From Faecalimonas sp. (GTDB lineage: Bacteria; Bacillota; Clostridia; Lachnospirales; Lachnospiraceae): a DNA stretch of 64,000 nucleotides. The notes beneath the pieces are model-generated. The model saw only the letters and a list, made by a program, of their open reading frames with translations, was not told the origin of the DNA and searched no databases. A program made the translations under genes and the position numbers. Of the stretch, positions 53,215-64,000 are shown piece after piece (positions within the stretch are counted from its first letter, which is position 1; every line of letters starts with the position of its first letter). Location of the stretch: assembly GCA_029264305.1 (NCBI GenBank), contig JARICA010000008.1, positions 124,001 to 188,000 of the forward strand. The letters run 5' to 3'.

Positions 53215-56200
53215 ATGGAGAAAAACAGAATTCGTCCCATCACAAATGGAAAAAGTTCTCGCATGAGCTATTCTAGACAAAAAGAAGTGCTTCAAATGCC
53301 TAACTTAATCGAAGTTCAGAAAGATTCATATCAATGGTTTCTTGATGCAGGATTAAAAGAAGTCTTTGAAGATATTTCTCCGATCGCTGACTACAGTGGT
53401 CATTTGAGTTTAGAATTTGTTGATTTTACATTATGCGAAGATGATGTGAAGTATACAATTGAGGAATGCAAAGAACGTGATGCAACATATGCGGCACCGC
53501 TTAAGGTGAGAGTAAGACTTTATAATAAAGAAACAGATGAGATTAACGAACATGAGATTTTCATGGGAGATTTACCACTGATGACAAAGACAGGTACATT
53601 TGTTATCAATGGAGCAGAACGTGTTATCGTAAGTCAGTTAGTGCGTTCGCCAGGAATTTACTATGCAATCGCTCATGATAAGGTTGGGAAAGAATTATAT
53701 TCTTCCACAGTAATTCCAAATCGTGGAGCGTGGTTAGAATATGAGACAGACTCCAATGACGTTTTCTATGTACGTGTAGATAGAACGAGAAAAGTACCTA
53801 TCACAGTGCTCATTCGTGCATTGGGATATGGAACTAATGCGGAAATTTTAGAGTTGTTCGGTGAAGAACCTAAAATTCAAGCAAGTTTTGGAAAAGATAC
53901 AGCAGAAAGTTATCAGGAAGGTCTTTTAGAATTATATAAAAAGATTCGTCCAGGAGAGCCTCTTGCAGTAGATAGCGCAGAAAGTTTAATTACAAGTATG
54001 TTCTTTGATGCAAGACGTTATGACTTAGCGAAAGTAGGCCGTTATAAATTTAATAAAAAATTAGCATTGAAAAATCGTATTGCAGGTCAAGTTGCAGCGG
54101 AAGATATTGCTAGTGCAATTACAGGTGAAGTACTTGTAGAAGAAGGACAGGTTATTACAAGAGAATTGGCTGAAGCAATTCAAAACGGAGCCGTTCCATT
54201 TGTATGGGTAAAAGGTGAAGAACGTAATATCAAGATTCTTTCTAACATGATGGTAGAGTTAGAAAGTGTTGTGGATATAAATGCAGAGGAATTGGGAATT
54301 GCAGAATTAGTATACTATCCTGTATTGGCTAATCTTTTAGAAGAAACAGGTGGCGACATTGACGAATTAAAAGAAGCAATCCGTAAAAATATTCATGAAT
54401 TGATTCCAAAACATATTACAAAAGAAGATATTTTGGCATCAATTAACTATAATATTCATTTGGAATATGGAATCGGAACAGATGATGATATCGACCACTT
54501 AGGTAATAGACGTATTCGTGCGGTTGGTGAGTTGTTACAGAACCAATACAGAATTGGTTTATCTAGATTAGAGAGAGTTGTTCGTGAAAGAATGACAACT
54601 CAAGACTTAGAAGGAATTTCTCCTCAGTCACTTATTAATATTAAACCTGTAACAGCAGCAGTGAAGGAATTCTTCGGTTCTTCACAGTTATCACAATTTA
54701 TGGATCAGAATAACCCTCTTGGTGAATTGACACATAAGAGACGTTTATCAGCACTTGGTCCTGGTGGTCTTTCAAGAGATAGAGCTGGATTTGAGGTTCG
54801 AGATGTTCACTATTCACATTATGGAAGAATGTGTCCAATCGAAACTCCTGAAGGTCCTAACATCGGTTTGATTAACTCTCTTGCTTGTTATGCAAGAATT
54901 AATGAGTATGGATTCGTAGAAGCGCCATATCGTAAAATCGATAAAACAGATCCGAAAAACCCAGTTGTAACAGAAGAAGTTGTTTATATGACAGCGGATG
55001 AGGAAGATAATTATCATGTAGCACAGGCAAATGAGCCTCTTGATGCAGAAGGACATTTCATTCATAAGAATGTATCAGGTCGTTATCGTGAAGAAACACA
55101 GGAATATGAAAAGACAACATTTGATTACATGGATGTATCGCCTAAGATGGTATTTTCTGTGGCGACTGCACTTATTCCTTTCCTTGAAAACGATGACCCT
55201 ACTCGTGCGTTAATGGGTTCCAACATGCAACGTCAGGCAGTGCCTCTTCTTATGACAGAAGCACCAGTTGTTGGAACAGGTATGGAAACAAAAGCAGCTG
55301 TCGATTCAGGTGTTTGTATCGTTGCTGAACAAGCAGGGGTTATTGAACGTTCTACATCAAAAGAAATTGTAGTAAAACAAGATGATGGAGTAAGAAAAAC
55401 ATATAAATTAACAAAATTCTTACGTAGTAACCAAAGCAACTGTTATAATCAGAGACCAATCGTTGTTAAGGGAGAAAGAGTAGAAGAAGGTCAGGTAATC
55501 GCAGACGGACCATCTACATCAAACGGTGAAATGGCACTCGGTAAAAACCCACTGATTGGATTTATGACATGGGAAGGTTACAACTACGAAGATGCTGTTT
55601 TATTAAGTGAAAGATTAGTACAGGATGATGTGTATACATCAATCCATATTGAAGAATATGAAGCAGAAGCACGTGACACAAAACTTGGACCTGAAGAAAT
55701 CACAAGAGATATCCCAGGTGTAGGTGATGATGCATTGAAGGATCTTGATGATAGAGGTATTATCCGTATCGGTGCAGAGGTTCGTGCAGGTGACATTTTA
55801 GTTGGTAAAGTAACTCCTAAAGGAGAAACAGAATTAACAGCAGAAGAAAGACTACTTCGTGCAATTTTCGGTGAGAAAGCAAGAGAAGTAAGAGATACTT
55901 CCCTTAAAGTACCTCACGGAGAATATGGTATAGTTGTAGATGCGAAAGTGTTTACAAGAGAAAATGGAGATGAATTATCACCTGGTGTAAATCAAGCAGT
56001 TCGTATTTACATTGCACAGAAGAGAAAGATTTCTGTAGGAGATAAAATGGCTGGTCGTCATGGTAACAAGGGTGTTGTTTCCCGCGTATTACCAGTAGAA
56101 GATATGCCATTCTTACCAAATGGTCGTCCTTTGGACATCGTATTGAACCCACTTGGTGTGCCTTCACGTATGAACATTGGACAGGTGCTTGAAATCCACT

Positions 56201-57045
56201 TAAGTCTTGCGGCGAAAGCATTAGGATTCAACATTGCTACACCTGTATTTGATGGTGCAAACGAGGTTGATATCATGGATACTCTTGATTTGGCAAATGA
56301 TTATGTCAACTTAGAGTGGGAAGAATTTGAAGCAAAACATAAAGATGAATTGTTACCAGAAGTTTTAGAATACTTGTCAGAAAATAGAGAACATAGAAAA
56401 TTATGGAAAGGTGTTCCACTTTCAAGAGATGGTAAAGTAAGATTACGAGATGGTAGAACAGGAGAATACTTTGATAGTCCTGTAACTATCGGACACATGC
56501 ACTATTTGAAATTACATCACTTAGTAGATGATAAGATTCATGCACGTTCAACTGGTCCTTACTCATTAGTAACTCAGCAGCCTCTTGGTGGTAAAGCCCA
56601 GTTTGGTGGACAGAGATTCGGTGAAATGGAAGTTTGGGCATTGGAAGCTTATGGTGCATCTTACACATTACAGGAAATTTTGACAGTGAAATCGGATGAT
56701 GTTGTTGGTCGTGTGAAAACATACGAAGCAATTATTAAAGGTGAAAATATTCCTGAGCCAGGTATTCCTGAATCATTTAAAGTACTTCTGAAAGAGTTAC
56801 AATCACTTGGACTTGATGTAAGAGTGCTTCGTGATGACAATACAGAAGTAGAAATTATGGAAACAATAGATTACGGTGAAACAGATTTACACTCAATTAT
56901 TGAGGGAGATAGAAATTATACGCCGAACGATGAATCTTACGGCGAACATGGATTTAGCCAAAAAGAATTTGAAGGCGACGAGTTAATAGATATTGAAGAA
57001 GAACCTGAACAGATCGAATTTGAGGAAATTCTTGACGAAGAATAG
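53215..57045 (+). CDS. rpoB: DNA-directed RNA polymerase subunit beta
   Basis: 1276 residues, complete. '[23 protein letters not shown]', the rifampicin-pocket region '[43 protein letters not shown]', '[14 protein letters not shown]'-type '[19 protein letters not shown]' and '[23 protein letters not shown]' are present. The rifampicin cluster keeps wild-type Asp-Gln, His-Lys-Arg and Ser residues, so no resistance change is visible. An acidic C-terminal tail of about 60 residues follows. AAGGAG precedes the ATG. 14 nt before rpoC. Confidence 0.99.
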   Translation: MEKNRIRPITNGKSSRMSYSRQKEVLQMPNLIEVQKDSYQWFLDAGLKEVFEDISPIADYSGHLSLEFVDFTLCEDDVKYTIEECKERDATYAAPLKVRVRLYNKETDEINEHEIFMGDLPLMTKTGTFVINGAERVIVSQLVRSPGIYYAIAHDKVGKELYSSTVIPNRGAWLEYETDSNDVFYVRVDRTRKVPITVLIRALGYGTNAEILELFGEEPKIQASFGKDTAESYQEGLLELYKKIRPGEPLAVDSAESLITSMFFDARRYDLAKVGRYKFNKKLALKNRIAGQVAAEDIASAITGEVLVEEGQVITRELAEAIQNGAVPFVWVKGEERNIKILSNMMVELESVVDINAEELGIAELVYYPVLANLLEETGGDIDELKEAIRKNIHELIPKHITKEDILASINYNIHLEYGIGTDDDIDHLGNRRIRAVGELLQNQYRIGLSRLERVVRERMTTQDLEGISPQSLINIKPVTAAVKEFFGSSQLSQFMDQNNPLGELTHKRRLSALGPGGLSRDRAGFEVRDVHYSHYGRMCPIETPEGPNIGLINSLACYARINEYGFVEAPYRKIDKTDPKNPVVTEEVVYMTADEEDNYHVAQANEPLDAEGHFIHKNVSGRYREETQEYEKTTFDYMDVSPKMVFSVATALIPFLENDDPTRALMGSNMQRQAVPLLMTEAPVVGTGMETKAAVDSGVCIVAEQAGVIERSTSKEIVVKQDDGVRKTYKLTKFLRSNQSNCYNQRPIVVKGERVEEGQVIADGPSTSNGEMALGKNPLIGFMTWEGYNYEDAVLLSERLVQDDVYTSIHIEEYEAEARDTKLGPEEITRDIPGVGDDALKDLDDRGIIRIGAEVRAGDILVGKVTPKGETELTAEERLLRAIFGEKAREVRDTSLKVPHGEYGIVVDAKVFTRENGDELSPGVNQAVRIYIAQKRKISVGDKMAGRHGNKGVVSRVLPVEDMPFLPNGRPLDIVLNPLGVPSRMNIGQVLEIHLSLAAKALGFNIATPVFDGANEVDIMDTLDLANDYVNLEWEEFEAKHKDELLPEVLEYLSENREHRKLWKGVPLSRDGKVRLRDGRTGEYFDSPVTIGHMHYLKLHHLVDDKIHARSTGPYSLVTQQPLGGKAQFGGQRFGEMEVWALEAYGASYTLQEILTVKSDDVVGRVKTYEAIIKGENIPEPGIPESFKVLLKELQSLGLDVRVLRDDNTEVEIMETIDYGETDLHSIIEGDRNYTPNDESYGEHGFSQKEFEGDELIDIEEEPEQIEFEEILDEE

Positions 57046-57059
57046 AAGGGAGTGCCTAT

Positions 57060-60000
57060 ATGTCAGCAACAAATAATGAAGCAACATACCAGCCAATGAC
57101 TTTTGATGCTATTAAGATTGGTTTGGCATCACCTGAAAAGATTTTAGAATGGTCAAGAGGTGAAGTAACAAAACCGGAAACAATTAACTATAGAACATTG
57201 AAACCGGAAAAGGACGGTCTTTTCTGCGAAAGAATTTTCGGACCAAGCAAGGACTGGGAATGCCATTGTGGAAAATATAAGAAAATCCGTTATAAAGGGG
57301 TTGTCTGCGACCGTTGTGGAGTAGAAGTAACAAAAGCAAGTGTTAGACGTGAGCGCATGGGGCATATTGCCCTTGCTGCTCCAGTATCACATATTTGGTA
57401 CTTTAAAGGAATTCCAAGCCGTATGGGCTTAATTCTTGATATTTCTCCAAGAACATTGGAAAAGGTATTGTACTTCGCATCTTACATTGTATTAGATAAA
57501 GGTGAGACAGATTTACAGTATAAACAGGTATTATCAGAACAAGAATATCAGGAAGCAAGAGAAAAATGGGGAAGCGCTTTCCGTGTAGGAATGGGTGCGG
57601 AATCTATCCAGGAATTGTTACAAGATATTGATTTAGATAAAGAGTATAATGAATTGCAAGGTGGATTAAAAGGAGCAACAGGACAGAAACGAGCAAGAAT
57701 CGTTAAACGTTTAGAAGTTGTTGAGGCATTCCGTGAATCAGGAAACAAACCGGAATGGATGATCTTGAATGCAATTCCAGTACTTCCACCTGATTTACGT
57801 CCGATGGTACAGTTAGATGGTGGACGTTTTGCAACATCTGACTTAAATGATTTGTACAGAAGAATTATTAATAGAAATAACCGTTTAAGAAGACTTCTTG
57901 AGTTAGGTGCTCCAGACATTATCGTTCGTAATGAAAAGAGAATGCTTCAAGAAGCTGTAGATGCTTTAATTGATAACGGACGCCGAGGACGTCCAGTAAC
58001 TGGACCGGGAAATCGTCCATTGAAATCTTTGTCAGATATGTTAAAAGGTAAATCAGGACGTTTCCGTCAAAACTTACTTGGAAAACGTGTCGATTATTCA
58101 GGACGTTCGGTTATCGTAGTAGGACCAGAACTTAAAATTTATCAGTGTGGTCTTCCAAAAGAAATGGCTATTGAGTTATTCAAACCTTTTGTAATGAAAG
58201 AACTTGTAGCCAACGGAACAGCACACAATATTAAAAATGCTAAGAAAATGGTTGAAAGACTTCAGACAGAAGTTTGGGATGTGTTAGAAGATGTTATTAA
58301 AGAACATCCGGTTATGTTAAACCGTGCCCCTACTCTTCATAGACTTGGTATTCAGGCATTTGAACCAATACTTGTAGAAGGTAAGGCGATTAAACTTCAT
58401 CCACTTGTGTGTACAGCGTTTAATGCCGATTTTGATGGTGACCAGATGGCTGTGCATCTTCCATTATCAGTAGAAGCACAAGCAGAATGCCGTTTCTTAC
58501 TTTTATCTCCAAACAACCTTTTGAAACCTTCAGATGGTGGTCCGGTAGCTGTTCCTTCACAGGATATGGTACTTGGTATTTATTACTTAACGCAGGAAAG
58601 ACCAGGAGTAAAAGGGGAAGGTAAATTCTTTAAGAGTTTAAATGAAGCAATTTTAGCATATGAAAATGAAGTAATTACACTTCATTCAAGAATAACAATT
58701 CGTGTAACAAAAACACTTCCAGATGGAAGAACAATGAGTGGAAATGTAGAATCTACATTAGGACGTTTCTTATTCAATGAAATTATTCCACAGGATTTAG
58801 GCTTTGTTGACAGAAGTATTCCTGGAAATGAACTTCTTCTTGAAGTAGACTTCCTTGTAGGAAAGAAACAGAACAAACAGATTCTTGAAAAAGTTATTAA
58901 CACACATGGTGCAACAGTTACAGCAGAAGTGTTAGATAGAATCAAGGCGACAGGATACAAATATTCTACAAGAGCGGCAATGACTGTATCTATTTCAGAA
59001 ATGACTGTGCCACCACAGAAACCTGAAATGATTCAACAGGCTCAAGATACTGTAGATAGAATTACAAAGAACTTTAAACGTGGTTTGATTACAGAAGAAG
59101 AACGTTATAAAGAAGTTGTAGAAACATGGAAAAACACTGATGATGCTTTGACAAAAGCACTGTTAGATGGTTTGGATAAATACAACAACATCTTTATGAT
59201 GGCTGACTCAGGAGCCCGTGGTTCTGATAAACAGATTAAACAGTTAGCTGGTATGCGTGGTTTGATGGCTGATACAACAGGTCGTACAATCGAACTTCCT
59301 ATCAAATCAAACTTCCGTGAAGGTCTTGACGTATTGGAATACTTTATGTCAGCCCATGGTGCAAGAAAAGGTCTTTCTGATACTGCTCTTCGTACAGCCG
59401 ATTCAGGATACTTAACAAGACGTCTTGTTGATGTATCTCAAGATTTAATTATCCGTGAAATCGATTGTGTGGAAAAAGGTGCAGCAATTCCAGGTATGTA
59501 TGTAAAAGCATTCATGGATGGAAATGAAGAAATTGAAAGCTTGCAAGAACGTATTACAGGACGTTATGTATGTGAAACAATTTATGATAAAGATGGAAAT
59601 ATTATTGTAAAAGCAAACCATATGGTTACACCAAAACGTGCAGAAAATGTAATGAAATATGGTGTAAGTAAAGATGGTGGACCAATTACAGAAGTAAAAA
59701 TTCGTACTATTTTAACTTGTAAATCACACATCGGTGTTTGTGCAAAATGTTATGGAGCAAACATGGCAACAGGAGAACCAGTTCAAGTTGGAGAAGCTGT
59801 TGGTATTATTGCCGCACAGTCTATCGGAGAACCTGGTACACAGTTGACTATGCGTACATTCCATACAGGTGGTGTAGCCGGTGGAGATATTACACAGGGT
59901 CTTCCTCGTGTCGAAGAACTTTTTGAAGCAAGAAAACCAAAAGGACTTGCAATTATTACAGAATTTGGTGGAACTGCTACAATTAATGATACAAAGAAAA

Positions 60001-60725
60001 AACGTGAGATTATCGTTACAAATAATGAAACAGGCGAATCAAAAGCATATTTAATTCCATATGGTTCTAGAATTAAAATTCAGGACGGAGCAGTACTTGG
60101 GGCTGGAGATGAACTTACAGAAGGTAGTGTAAATCCTCATGACATTTTGAAGATTAAAGGATTACGTGCTGTACAGGATTACATGATTCAAGAAGTACAA
60201 CGTGTATATCGTCTTCAGGGTGTAGAAATCAATGATAAACATATCGAAGTTGTTGTACGTCAGATGTTGAAGAAAATCCGTATTGAAGAAAACGGAGATT
60301 CAGAATTCTTGCCGGGAACAATGGTAGATGTACTTGATTTTGAAGATGTGAATGAACAATTAATTGCAGAAGGAAAAGAGCCAGCAACAGGAGAACCAGT
60401 TATGCTTGGTATTACAAAAGCTTCCCTTGCAACAAATTCATTCTTGTCAGCAGCTTCTTTCCAAGAAACAACAAAAGTTCTTACAGAAGCAGCAATCAAA
60501 GGTAAAGTTGATCCATTGATTGGTTTAAAAGAAAATGTTATCATCGGTAAACTAATTCCAGCAGGTACAGGTATGAGAAAATATCGTGATGTAACGTTGG
60601 ACACAGGAAAAAAACCAGAAGATGAAGTTGAGTTGCTTGAAGAAGACTTTGAAGATTTCGATCTAGTGGAAAACATGGAAGAAGTGGAAGAGTCATTAGA
60701 AGAACTCGAAACAATAGAGGAATAA
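57060..60725 (+). CDS. rpoC: DNA-directed RNA polymerase subunit beta'
   Basis: 1221 residues, complete. N-terminal zinc ribbon '[22 protein letters not shown]', the catalytic Mg motif '[12 protein letters not shown]', bridge/trigger-helix region '[21 protein letters not shown]', second zinc site '[13 protein letters not shown]' and '[24 protein letters not shown]'. An acidic tail ('[21 protein letters not shown]') ends it. No long insertion is seen. GAAGGGAG supports the start. Confidence 0.99.
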   Translation: MSATNNEATYQPMTFDAIKIGLASPEKILEWSRGEVTKPETINYRTLKPEKDGLFCERIFGPSKDWECHCGKYKKIRYKGVVCDRCGVEVTKASVRRERMGHIALAAPVSHIWYFKGIPSRMGLILDISPRTLEKVLYFASYIVLDKGETDLQYKQVLSEQEYQEAREKWGSAFRVGMGAESIQELLQDIDLDKEYNELQGGLKGATGQKRARIVKRLEVVEAFRESGNKPEWMILNAIPVLPPDLRPMVQLDGGRFATSDLNDLYRRIINRNNRLRRLLELGAPDIIVRNEKRMLQEAVDALIDNGRRGRPVTGPGNRPLKSLSDMLKGKSGRFRQNLLGKRVDYSGRSVIVVGPELKIYQCGLPKEMAIELFKPFVMKELVANGTAHNIKNAKKMVERLQTEVWDVLEDVIKEHPVMLNRAPTLHRLGIQAFEPILVEGKAIKLHPLVCTAFNADFDGDQMAVHLPLSVEAQAECRFLLLSPNNLLKPSDGGPVAVPSQDMVLGIYYLTQERPGVKGEGKFFKSLNEAILAYENEVITLHSRITIRVTKTLPDGRTMSGNVESTLGRFLFNEIIPQDLGFVDRSIPGNELLLEVDFLVGKKQNKQILEKVINTHGATVTAEVLDRIKATGYKYSTRAAMTVSISEMTVPPQKPEMIQQAQDTVDRITKNFKRGLITEEERYKEVVETWKNTDDALTKALLDGLDKYNNIFMMADSGARGSDKQIKQLAGMRGLMADTTGRTIELPIKSNFREGLDVLEYFMSAHGARKGLSDTALRTADSGYLTRRLVDVSQDLIIREIDCVEKGAAIPGMYVKAFMDGNEEIESLQERITGRYVCETIYDKDGNIIVKANHMVTPKRAENVMKYGVSKDGGPITEVKIRTILTCKSHIGVCAKCYGANMATGEPVQVGEAVGIIAAQSIGEPGTQLTMRTFHTGGVAGGDITQGLPRVEELFEARKPKGLAIITEFGGTATINDTKKKREIIVTNNETGESKAYLIPYGSRIKIQDGAVLGAGDELTEGSVNPHDILKIKGLRAVQDYMIQEVQRVYRLQGVEINDKHIEVVVRQMLKKIRIEENGDSEFLPGTMVDVLDFEDVNEQLIAEGKEPATGEPVMLGITKASLATNSFLSAASFQETTKVLTEAAIKGKVDPLIGLKENVIIGKLIPAGTGMRKYRDVTLDTGKKPEDEVELLEEDFEDFDLVENMEEVEESLEELETIEE

Positions 60726-60730
60726 AAAAC

Positions 60731-60759
60731 AGAGCCAAGTGATTCACTTGGCTCTTTTT
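60731..60759 (+). terminator. Hairpin terminator between rpoC and the NCS2 permease gene
   Basis: AGAGCCAAGTG / CACTTGGCTCT with ATT loop and TTTTTA. The ribosome site of the next gene starts only 2-3 nt later, so permease expression needs read-through or a promoter inside rpoC. Confidence 0.85.
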
Positions 60760-60774
60760 ACAAGGAGGAAATAG

Positions 60775-62115
60775 ATGAAAGAACAACAGAAAAAAGAAGT
60801 CTGTGTGGAAAATATTTATAAACTGGACGGGAGAGTTCCTGTATCAAAAGCGATTCCATTCGGTTTACAACATATTTTGGCTATGTTTGTGGCAAACCTG
60901 ACTCCAATTATTCTGATTGCAGCTGCATCGGGAGTAAGTGCAAAACAACAGGCAATTTTATTACAAAACGCTATGTTTATGGCAGGAATTGCAACATTAA
61001 TTCAGTTATATCCGCTTGGGCGTATAGGGGCAAGACTTCCTATTGTAATGGGAGTAAGTTTTACGTTTGTTACGTTACTATCTTATATAGGTACACAATA
61101 TGGATATGCAACTGTGGTTGGTTCGGTTATTGTAGGGGGAATTTTAGAAGGTGTATTGGGACTTTTAGCGAAGTACTGGCGAAAAATTATTACACCACTT
61201 GTTGCCGGAATTGTTGTAACAACGATAGGATACTCGCTTTTATCAGTAGGAGTTCGTTCTTTTGGTGGTGGTTATACAAAAGAGTTTGGCTCTGCAAAAA
61301 ATCTTCTCATTGGGACAGTTACATTATTTGCTTGTCTTTTATTTAATATCATTGCAAAATCCTTTTGGAAACAATTGTCTGTACTATTTGGACTTGTTGT
61401 AGGATATCTCTTATCCCTTGCACTTGGTGTTGTGGATTTGTCGAAGATTTTTGACGGGGGATTTATTGCGATTCCAAGACTTCTTCCAGTTACACCAGAG
61501 TTTAATATAAATGCAATTATAGCGGTGTTCATTATTTTTATGGTTTCTGCTGCGGAAACCATTGGAGATACATCAGCAGTTGTAGCTACTGGACTTGGTA
61601 GAGAGGTAACAGAAAAGGAAATTTCAGGTTCTCTTGCTTGTGATGGTTTCCTAAGTTCGATTACAGGACTGTTTGGATGCCCTCCGATTACATCTTTCAG
61701 TCAAAATGTTGGACTTGTTGCGATGACAAAAGTTGTTAATAGATTTACTATTATGATGGGGGCAATTTGTATGATCTTGGCAGGATTTTTTCCACCAATT
61801 GCAAATTTCTTTTCATCTCTTCCAGAATCTGTTTTAGGTGGATGTACGATTATGATGTTTGGTACAATTATGGTAAGTGGTGTGCAGATGCTTGCAAGAG
61901 CAGGATTTTCTCAAAGAAATGTTATTATCACTGCAATTTCATTGGCTATCGGAATTGGTTTTACAACAGCAAGTGAAGCAGATATCTGGAGAATTTTTCC
62001 TCAGATGGTAAGAGATATTTTTGGAGGAAACTGTGTGGCAATCGTATTTGTTGTTTCTATTTTGTTAAGCCTTTTACTTCCAAAGGACATGGAGGTAGAG
62101 AAACTAGGACAGTAA
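60775..62115 (+). CDS. NCS2-family purine/xanthine permease
   Basis: 446 residues, about 12-14 TM helices. 'PFGLQHILAMFVANLTPIILI', 'GARLPIVMGVSFTFV', the substrate-site helix 'AAETIGDTSAV', and 'FGCPPITSFSQNVGLVAMTKVVNR' are NCS2 signatures; ETIGD with 'SFSQNVG' points to the purine (xanthine/uric acid) branch rather than uracil permease. It imports nucleobase with H+ or Na+. CAAGGAGG precedes the ATG. Leads a two-gene unit with the DUF1275 gene. Confidence 0.92.
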   Translation: MKEQQKKEVCVENIYKLDGRVPVSKAIPFGLQHILAMFVANLTPIILIAAASGVSAKQQAILLQNAMFMAGIATLIQLYPLGRIGARLPIVMGVSFTFVTLLSYIGTQYGYATVVGSVIVGGILEGVLGLLAKYWRKIITPLVAGIVVTTIGYSLLSVGVRSFGGGYTKEFGSAKNLLIGTVTLFACLLFNIIAKSFWKQLSVLFGLVVGYLLSLALGVVDLSKIFDGGFIAIPRLLPVTPEFNINAIIAVFIIFMVSAAETIGDTSAVVATGLGREVTEKEISGSLACDGFLSSITGLFGCPPITSFSQNVGLVAMTKVVNRFTIMMGAICMILAGFFPPIANFFSSLPESVLGGCTIMMFGTIMVSGVQMLARAGFSQRNVIITAISLAIGIGFTTASEADIWRIFPQMVRDIFGGNCVAIVFVVSILLSLLLPKDMEVEKLGQ

Positions 62116-62133
62116 TAAGAAGGAAGTGTAAAA

Positions 62134-62796
62134 ATGAAAAAACAGATGTCGGAATCAATCAGACTTGGAGTGGTGCTTGCCATTGCTGGAGGTTTTATGG
62201 ATGCTTATTCTTATATGTGTAGAGGAAAAGTATTCGCAAATGCGCAGACGGGGAATATTTTGTTACTTGGTATTCATCTGTCAGAACAAAATTGGAGTGT
62301 TGCTTTAAGGTATACTGTTCCAATAATAGCGTTTGCAGTGGGAATTGCTCTTTCTGATTTGATACGACTTAAATTAAAAGAAAAAAGTCTTTTACATTGG
62401 CGACAGATTTCTATTTTAATTGAGGCGGTTGTGTTAGCAGGAGTATGTTTTCTCCCGCAGAAGTATAATCTTTGGGCGAATAGTATGACTTCCTTTGCCT
62501 GTGGTATACAGGTTGAAAGTTTTCGCAAAATTCACGGAAATGGAATTGCAACAACAATGTGTATTGGCAACTTACGGAGTGCAACACAAAATATGTGTGA
62601 ATATTGGCATACGAAAGAAAAGAAAAAATTGAAAAAAGGGTTTCTCTACTACGGTGTAATTCTATGTTTTGTACTTGGAGCAATATTAGGAAATGTGTTT
62701 GTTGAAGTATTACGGGAAAAGGCAATAATGATATGTTCAGGAATTTTGTTTATTGGATTTATTATGATGTTCGTAGATTGGGAGAAAAGTAGATAG
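62134..62796 (+). CDS. YoaK/DUF1275 family membrane protein
   Basis: 220 residues, about six TM helices. 'AIAGGFMDAYSYMCRGKVFANAQTGNILLLG' and 'SFACGIQVESFRKIHGNGIATTMCIGNLRSATQ' are the family hallmarks. Function is not established. It starts 18 nt after the permease, with AGAAGGAAG upstream, so the two are co-transcribed; a nucleobase link is only contextual. Confidence 0.9.
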   Translation: MKKQMSESIRLGVVLAIAGGFMDAYSYMCRGKVFANAQTGNILLLGIHLSEQNWSVALRYTVPIIAFAVGIALSDLIRLKLKEKSLLHWRQISILIEAVVLAGVCFLPQKYNLWANSMTSFACGIQVESFRKIHGNGIATTMCIGNLRSATQNMCEYWHTKEKKKLKKGFLYYGVILCFVLGAILGNVFVEVLREKAIMICSGILFIGFIMMFVDWEKSR

Positions 62797-62830
62797 AAAA
62801 ACTGTCGGAGTGATGTCCGACAGTTTTTTT
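62797..62830. terminator. Bidirectional terminator
   Basis: AAAAACTGTCGGA / TCCGACAGTTTTTTT with a 6-nt loop, between the convergent DUF1275 gene and the minus-strand ORF. Confidence 0.9.
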
Positions 62831-62832
62831 AA

Positions 62833-63393
62833 CTATTTCCATTTGTTTTTCGTAAGCCATTCGTTGACTTGCTCTAAGTTGTTAGGAAAGACTGAAAATG
62901 TTTTTGCAAAATCTTTGGTTGATTTTTCGGAAAATGCGAAAAGTACGGTTTCAGAATTTCCTGTAGTATCAATAGAGTGTAATTCTTTTGCGGGAATACC
63001 CAGCAAAAAGTTTTTAAGATTTCCAGTAAATGTGACAAGAGTAGACGGAGAAGAAGTAGTATCTTCGATAGAAATATATTTCCTTTTAAGATTATGGCTA
63101 TAAAAGTCAGTAGTATATATCTCTTTTTGTGCATGTGAAACAGTTATTTTACCTTGTATAAAGGTTTCTTTATTGTGAAAAGGATATGTTCCTATTTCAA
63201 AATCAATAGTTGCTGTTACAGGTAAATGTTCTTGATTTTTATCTGTTAGCAAAAAGCCGTATAGGGTATGTGATTTCTTTTCGATCTTTGGAGTTTTAAA
63301 GGAATGATACACAAATTGCGCAACACATAAAACTATAATAATTAAAAGGATAGAAAAGAAAATGATAATAAATTTTTTAAAGGTTTTTTTCAT
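62833..63393 (-). CDS. Unknown membrane-anchored extracellular protein
   Basis: 186 residues. One N-terminal TM/signal-anchor (about 8-30) follows a basic start; the rest is a hydrophilic, probably beta-rich outside domain ('LPVTATIDFEIGTYPFHNKETFIQGKITV') with no Cys. I do not recognise a family. AAGGGGGATAC precedes the ATG on the minus strand. It follows the DtxR-type gene on the same strand 97 nt downstream but a terminator separates them. Confidence 0.65.
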   Translation of the reverse strand: MKKTFKKFIIIFFSILLIIIVLCVAQFVYHSFKTPKIEKKSHTLYGFLLTDKNQEHLPVTATIDFEIGTYPFHNKETFIQGKITVSHAQKEIYTTDFYSHNLKRKYISIEDTTSSPSTLVTFTGNLKNFLLGIPAKELHSIDTTGNSETVLFAFSEKSTKDFAKTFSVFPNNLEQVNEWLTKNKWK

Positions 63394-63466
63394 ATGTATC
63401 CCCCTTTTCCTATTGTTGCGAATCTAACTTAATTGTTAAATTTCCTACTTTATGTGATATAGGATA

Positions 63467-63492
63467 AAAAAGGAACATTAAGTTCCTTTTTT
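63467..63492 (-). terminator. Terminator of the DtxR-family gene
   Basis: AAAAAAGGAAC / GTTCCTTTTTT with a 4-nt loop; overlaps the stop codon on the minus strand. Confidence 0.75.
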
Positions 63493-63856
63493 AATGTACG
63501 TGTTGTTTAATTGCCTCAAAACTTTCTTTGCTGATAACGTGTTCAATCTTACAAGCATCTTCAGATGCGATTTCTTCTGACACCCCTAGTCTAACAAGCC
63601 AATCTGTAAGAAATCTGTGTCGTTCGTAAATCATTTCAGCTATTTCCCTTCCAGTATCTGTAAGATAAATAAAACCTGCATCAGTCACAGTGATGTGATT
63701 TTTCTCCCGAAGATTTTTCATTGCTACACTTACACTGGATTTCTTAAATCCAAGTTCATTTGCTATATCTACAGAACGGACAACAGGAAGGGTTTTACTT
63801 AACACTAATATCGTTTCTAGATAGTTTTCAGCAGATTCATTAATTGCTGTTTTCAT
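63491..63856 (-). CDS. DtxR/MntR-family metal-dependent transcriptional repressor
   Basis: 121 residues. N-terminal winged helix ('ESAENYLETILVLSK', 'VDIANELGFKKSSVSVAMKNLREKNHI') and dimer/metal domain ('RHRFLTDWLVRLGVSEEIASEDACKIEHVISKESFEAI'). The metal ligand set reads DACKIEH, i.e. Cys where MntR has Glu99, like the EACRWEH of iron-type DtxR/IdeR; Asn replaces MntR Asp8. This favours Fe(II) over Mn(II), an inference. There is no SH3-like C-terminal domain. AAAGGAG lies before the ATG. Its targets (often feoAB or mntH) would be outside the window. Confidence 0.9.
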   Translation of the reverse strand: MKTAINESAENYLETILVLSKTLPVVRSVDIANELGFKKSSVSVAMKNLREKNHITVTDAGFIYLTDTGREIAEMIYERHRFLTDWLVRLGVSEEIASEDACKIEHVISKESFEAIKQHVH

Positions 63857-63906
63857 AAATAAAATTCTCCTTTGCCTATAAAAATATAATTAAATTTATT
63901 TGTTTC

Positions 63907-63935
63907 AGTATATCATATTAGGGTGGAAAATACAA
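63907..63935 (-). promoter_or_regulatory. Promoter of the DtxR-family gene
   Basis: On the minus strand: TTGTAT, 17-nt spacer, TATACT, ending 51 nt before the ATG. The remaining bases to 64000 show no gene I can support. Confidence 0.55.
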
Positions 63936-64000
63936 ATCGAATACATTTTGAATAGGAAAGATTGTAAAGTTTATAAATCTTTAATTGCTTTTTTTTCTCA

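Noticed and set aside
53215-57045. Rifampicin-resistance change in rpoB
   Set aside because: The cluster region reads wild type at the common resistance positions.

Overview
The window reads as chromosome of a low-GC, Gram-positive, gut-type Clostridia, most likely a Lachnospiraceae member. Reasons: A+T-rich codon use, consensus TTGACA-N17-TATAAT promoters, strong AGGAGG ribosome sites, the DUF951-rpsF-ssb-rpsR block, a DUF6145-type gene, and surface enzymes ending in Lachnospiraceae-style KTGD sorting signals. Species cannot be assigned from sequence alone. I saw no tRNA or rRNA gene, insertion sequence, prophage or CRISPR array.

Layout. 1-9.1 kb: tail of a TrkA-type K+ channel regulator, a TrmH-family RNA methyltransferase, a secreted SleB-like cell-wall hydrolase with a WalR-type box upstream, a VanR/VanS-like two-component system, an SPFH protein, then a compact operon of a patatin-BirA fusion, DUF6145 and dusB. 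9.2-17.6 kb: a very large anchored sialidase, greA-lysS (LysRS with an extra tRNA-binding domain), an S51-like peptidase and an Rrf2 regulator. 17.6-22.5 kb: a thioester-domain surface adhesin followed by a class B sortase. 22.5-23.9 kb: DUF951, rpsF, ssb, rpsR. 24-39.8 kb: four secreted wall-anchored glycosidases (GH2 beta-galactosidase, two GH20 enzymes, one clan GH-A enzyme of unclear family). 39.8-46.9 kb: a PLD-family enzyme, YbaN-like protein, rpmG-secE-nusG-rplK-rplA, an inverted AGCS symporter, then an L10 leader with rplJ-rplL. 47-53 kb: oppABCDF with a structured oppA-oppB gap. 53-64 kb: rpoB-rpoC, an NCS2 permease, a DUF1275 protein, an unknown membrane-anchored protein and a DtxR-family regulator.

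How it fits together. The sialidase, beta-galactosidase and two GH20 hexosaminidases are the activities needed to trim terminal sialic acid, galactose and N-acetylhexosamine from mucin O-glycans or milk-type oligosaccharides. All carry a signal peptide and a KTGD-hydrophobic-basic tail, so they should be displayed on the wall. The adhesin, with a Cys-Gln thioester pair and a different PKTND tail next to its own sortase, looks like the attachment component. These accessory surface genes sit between essential translation and transcription operons, whose own regulation is readable: an L10 leader with attenuator, two 23S-like L1 sites before rplK and rplA, and an rpsF leader hairpin that covers the ribosome site.

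Most noteworthy: the patatin-BirA fusion, the thioester adhesin plus sortase, the clan GH-A enzyme, the paired L1 sites, a structured RNA candidate between oppA and oppB, and probable WalR and ArgR operator sequences.
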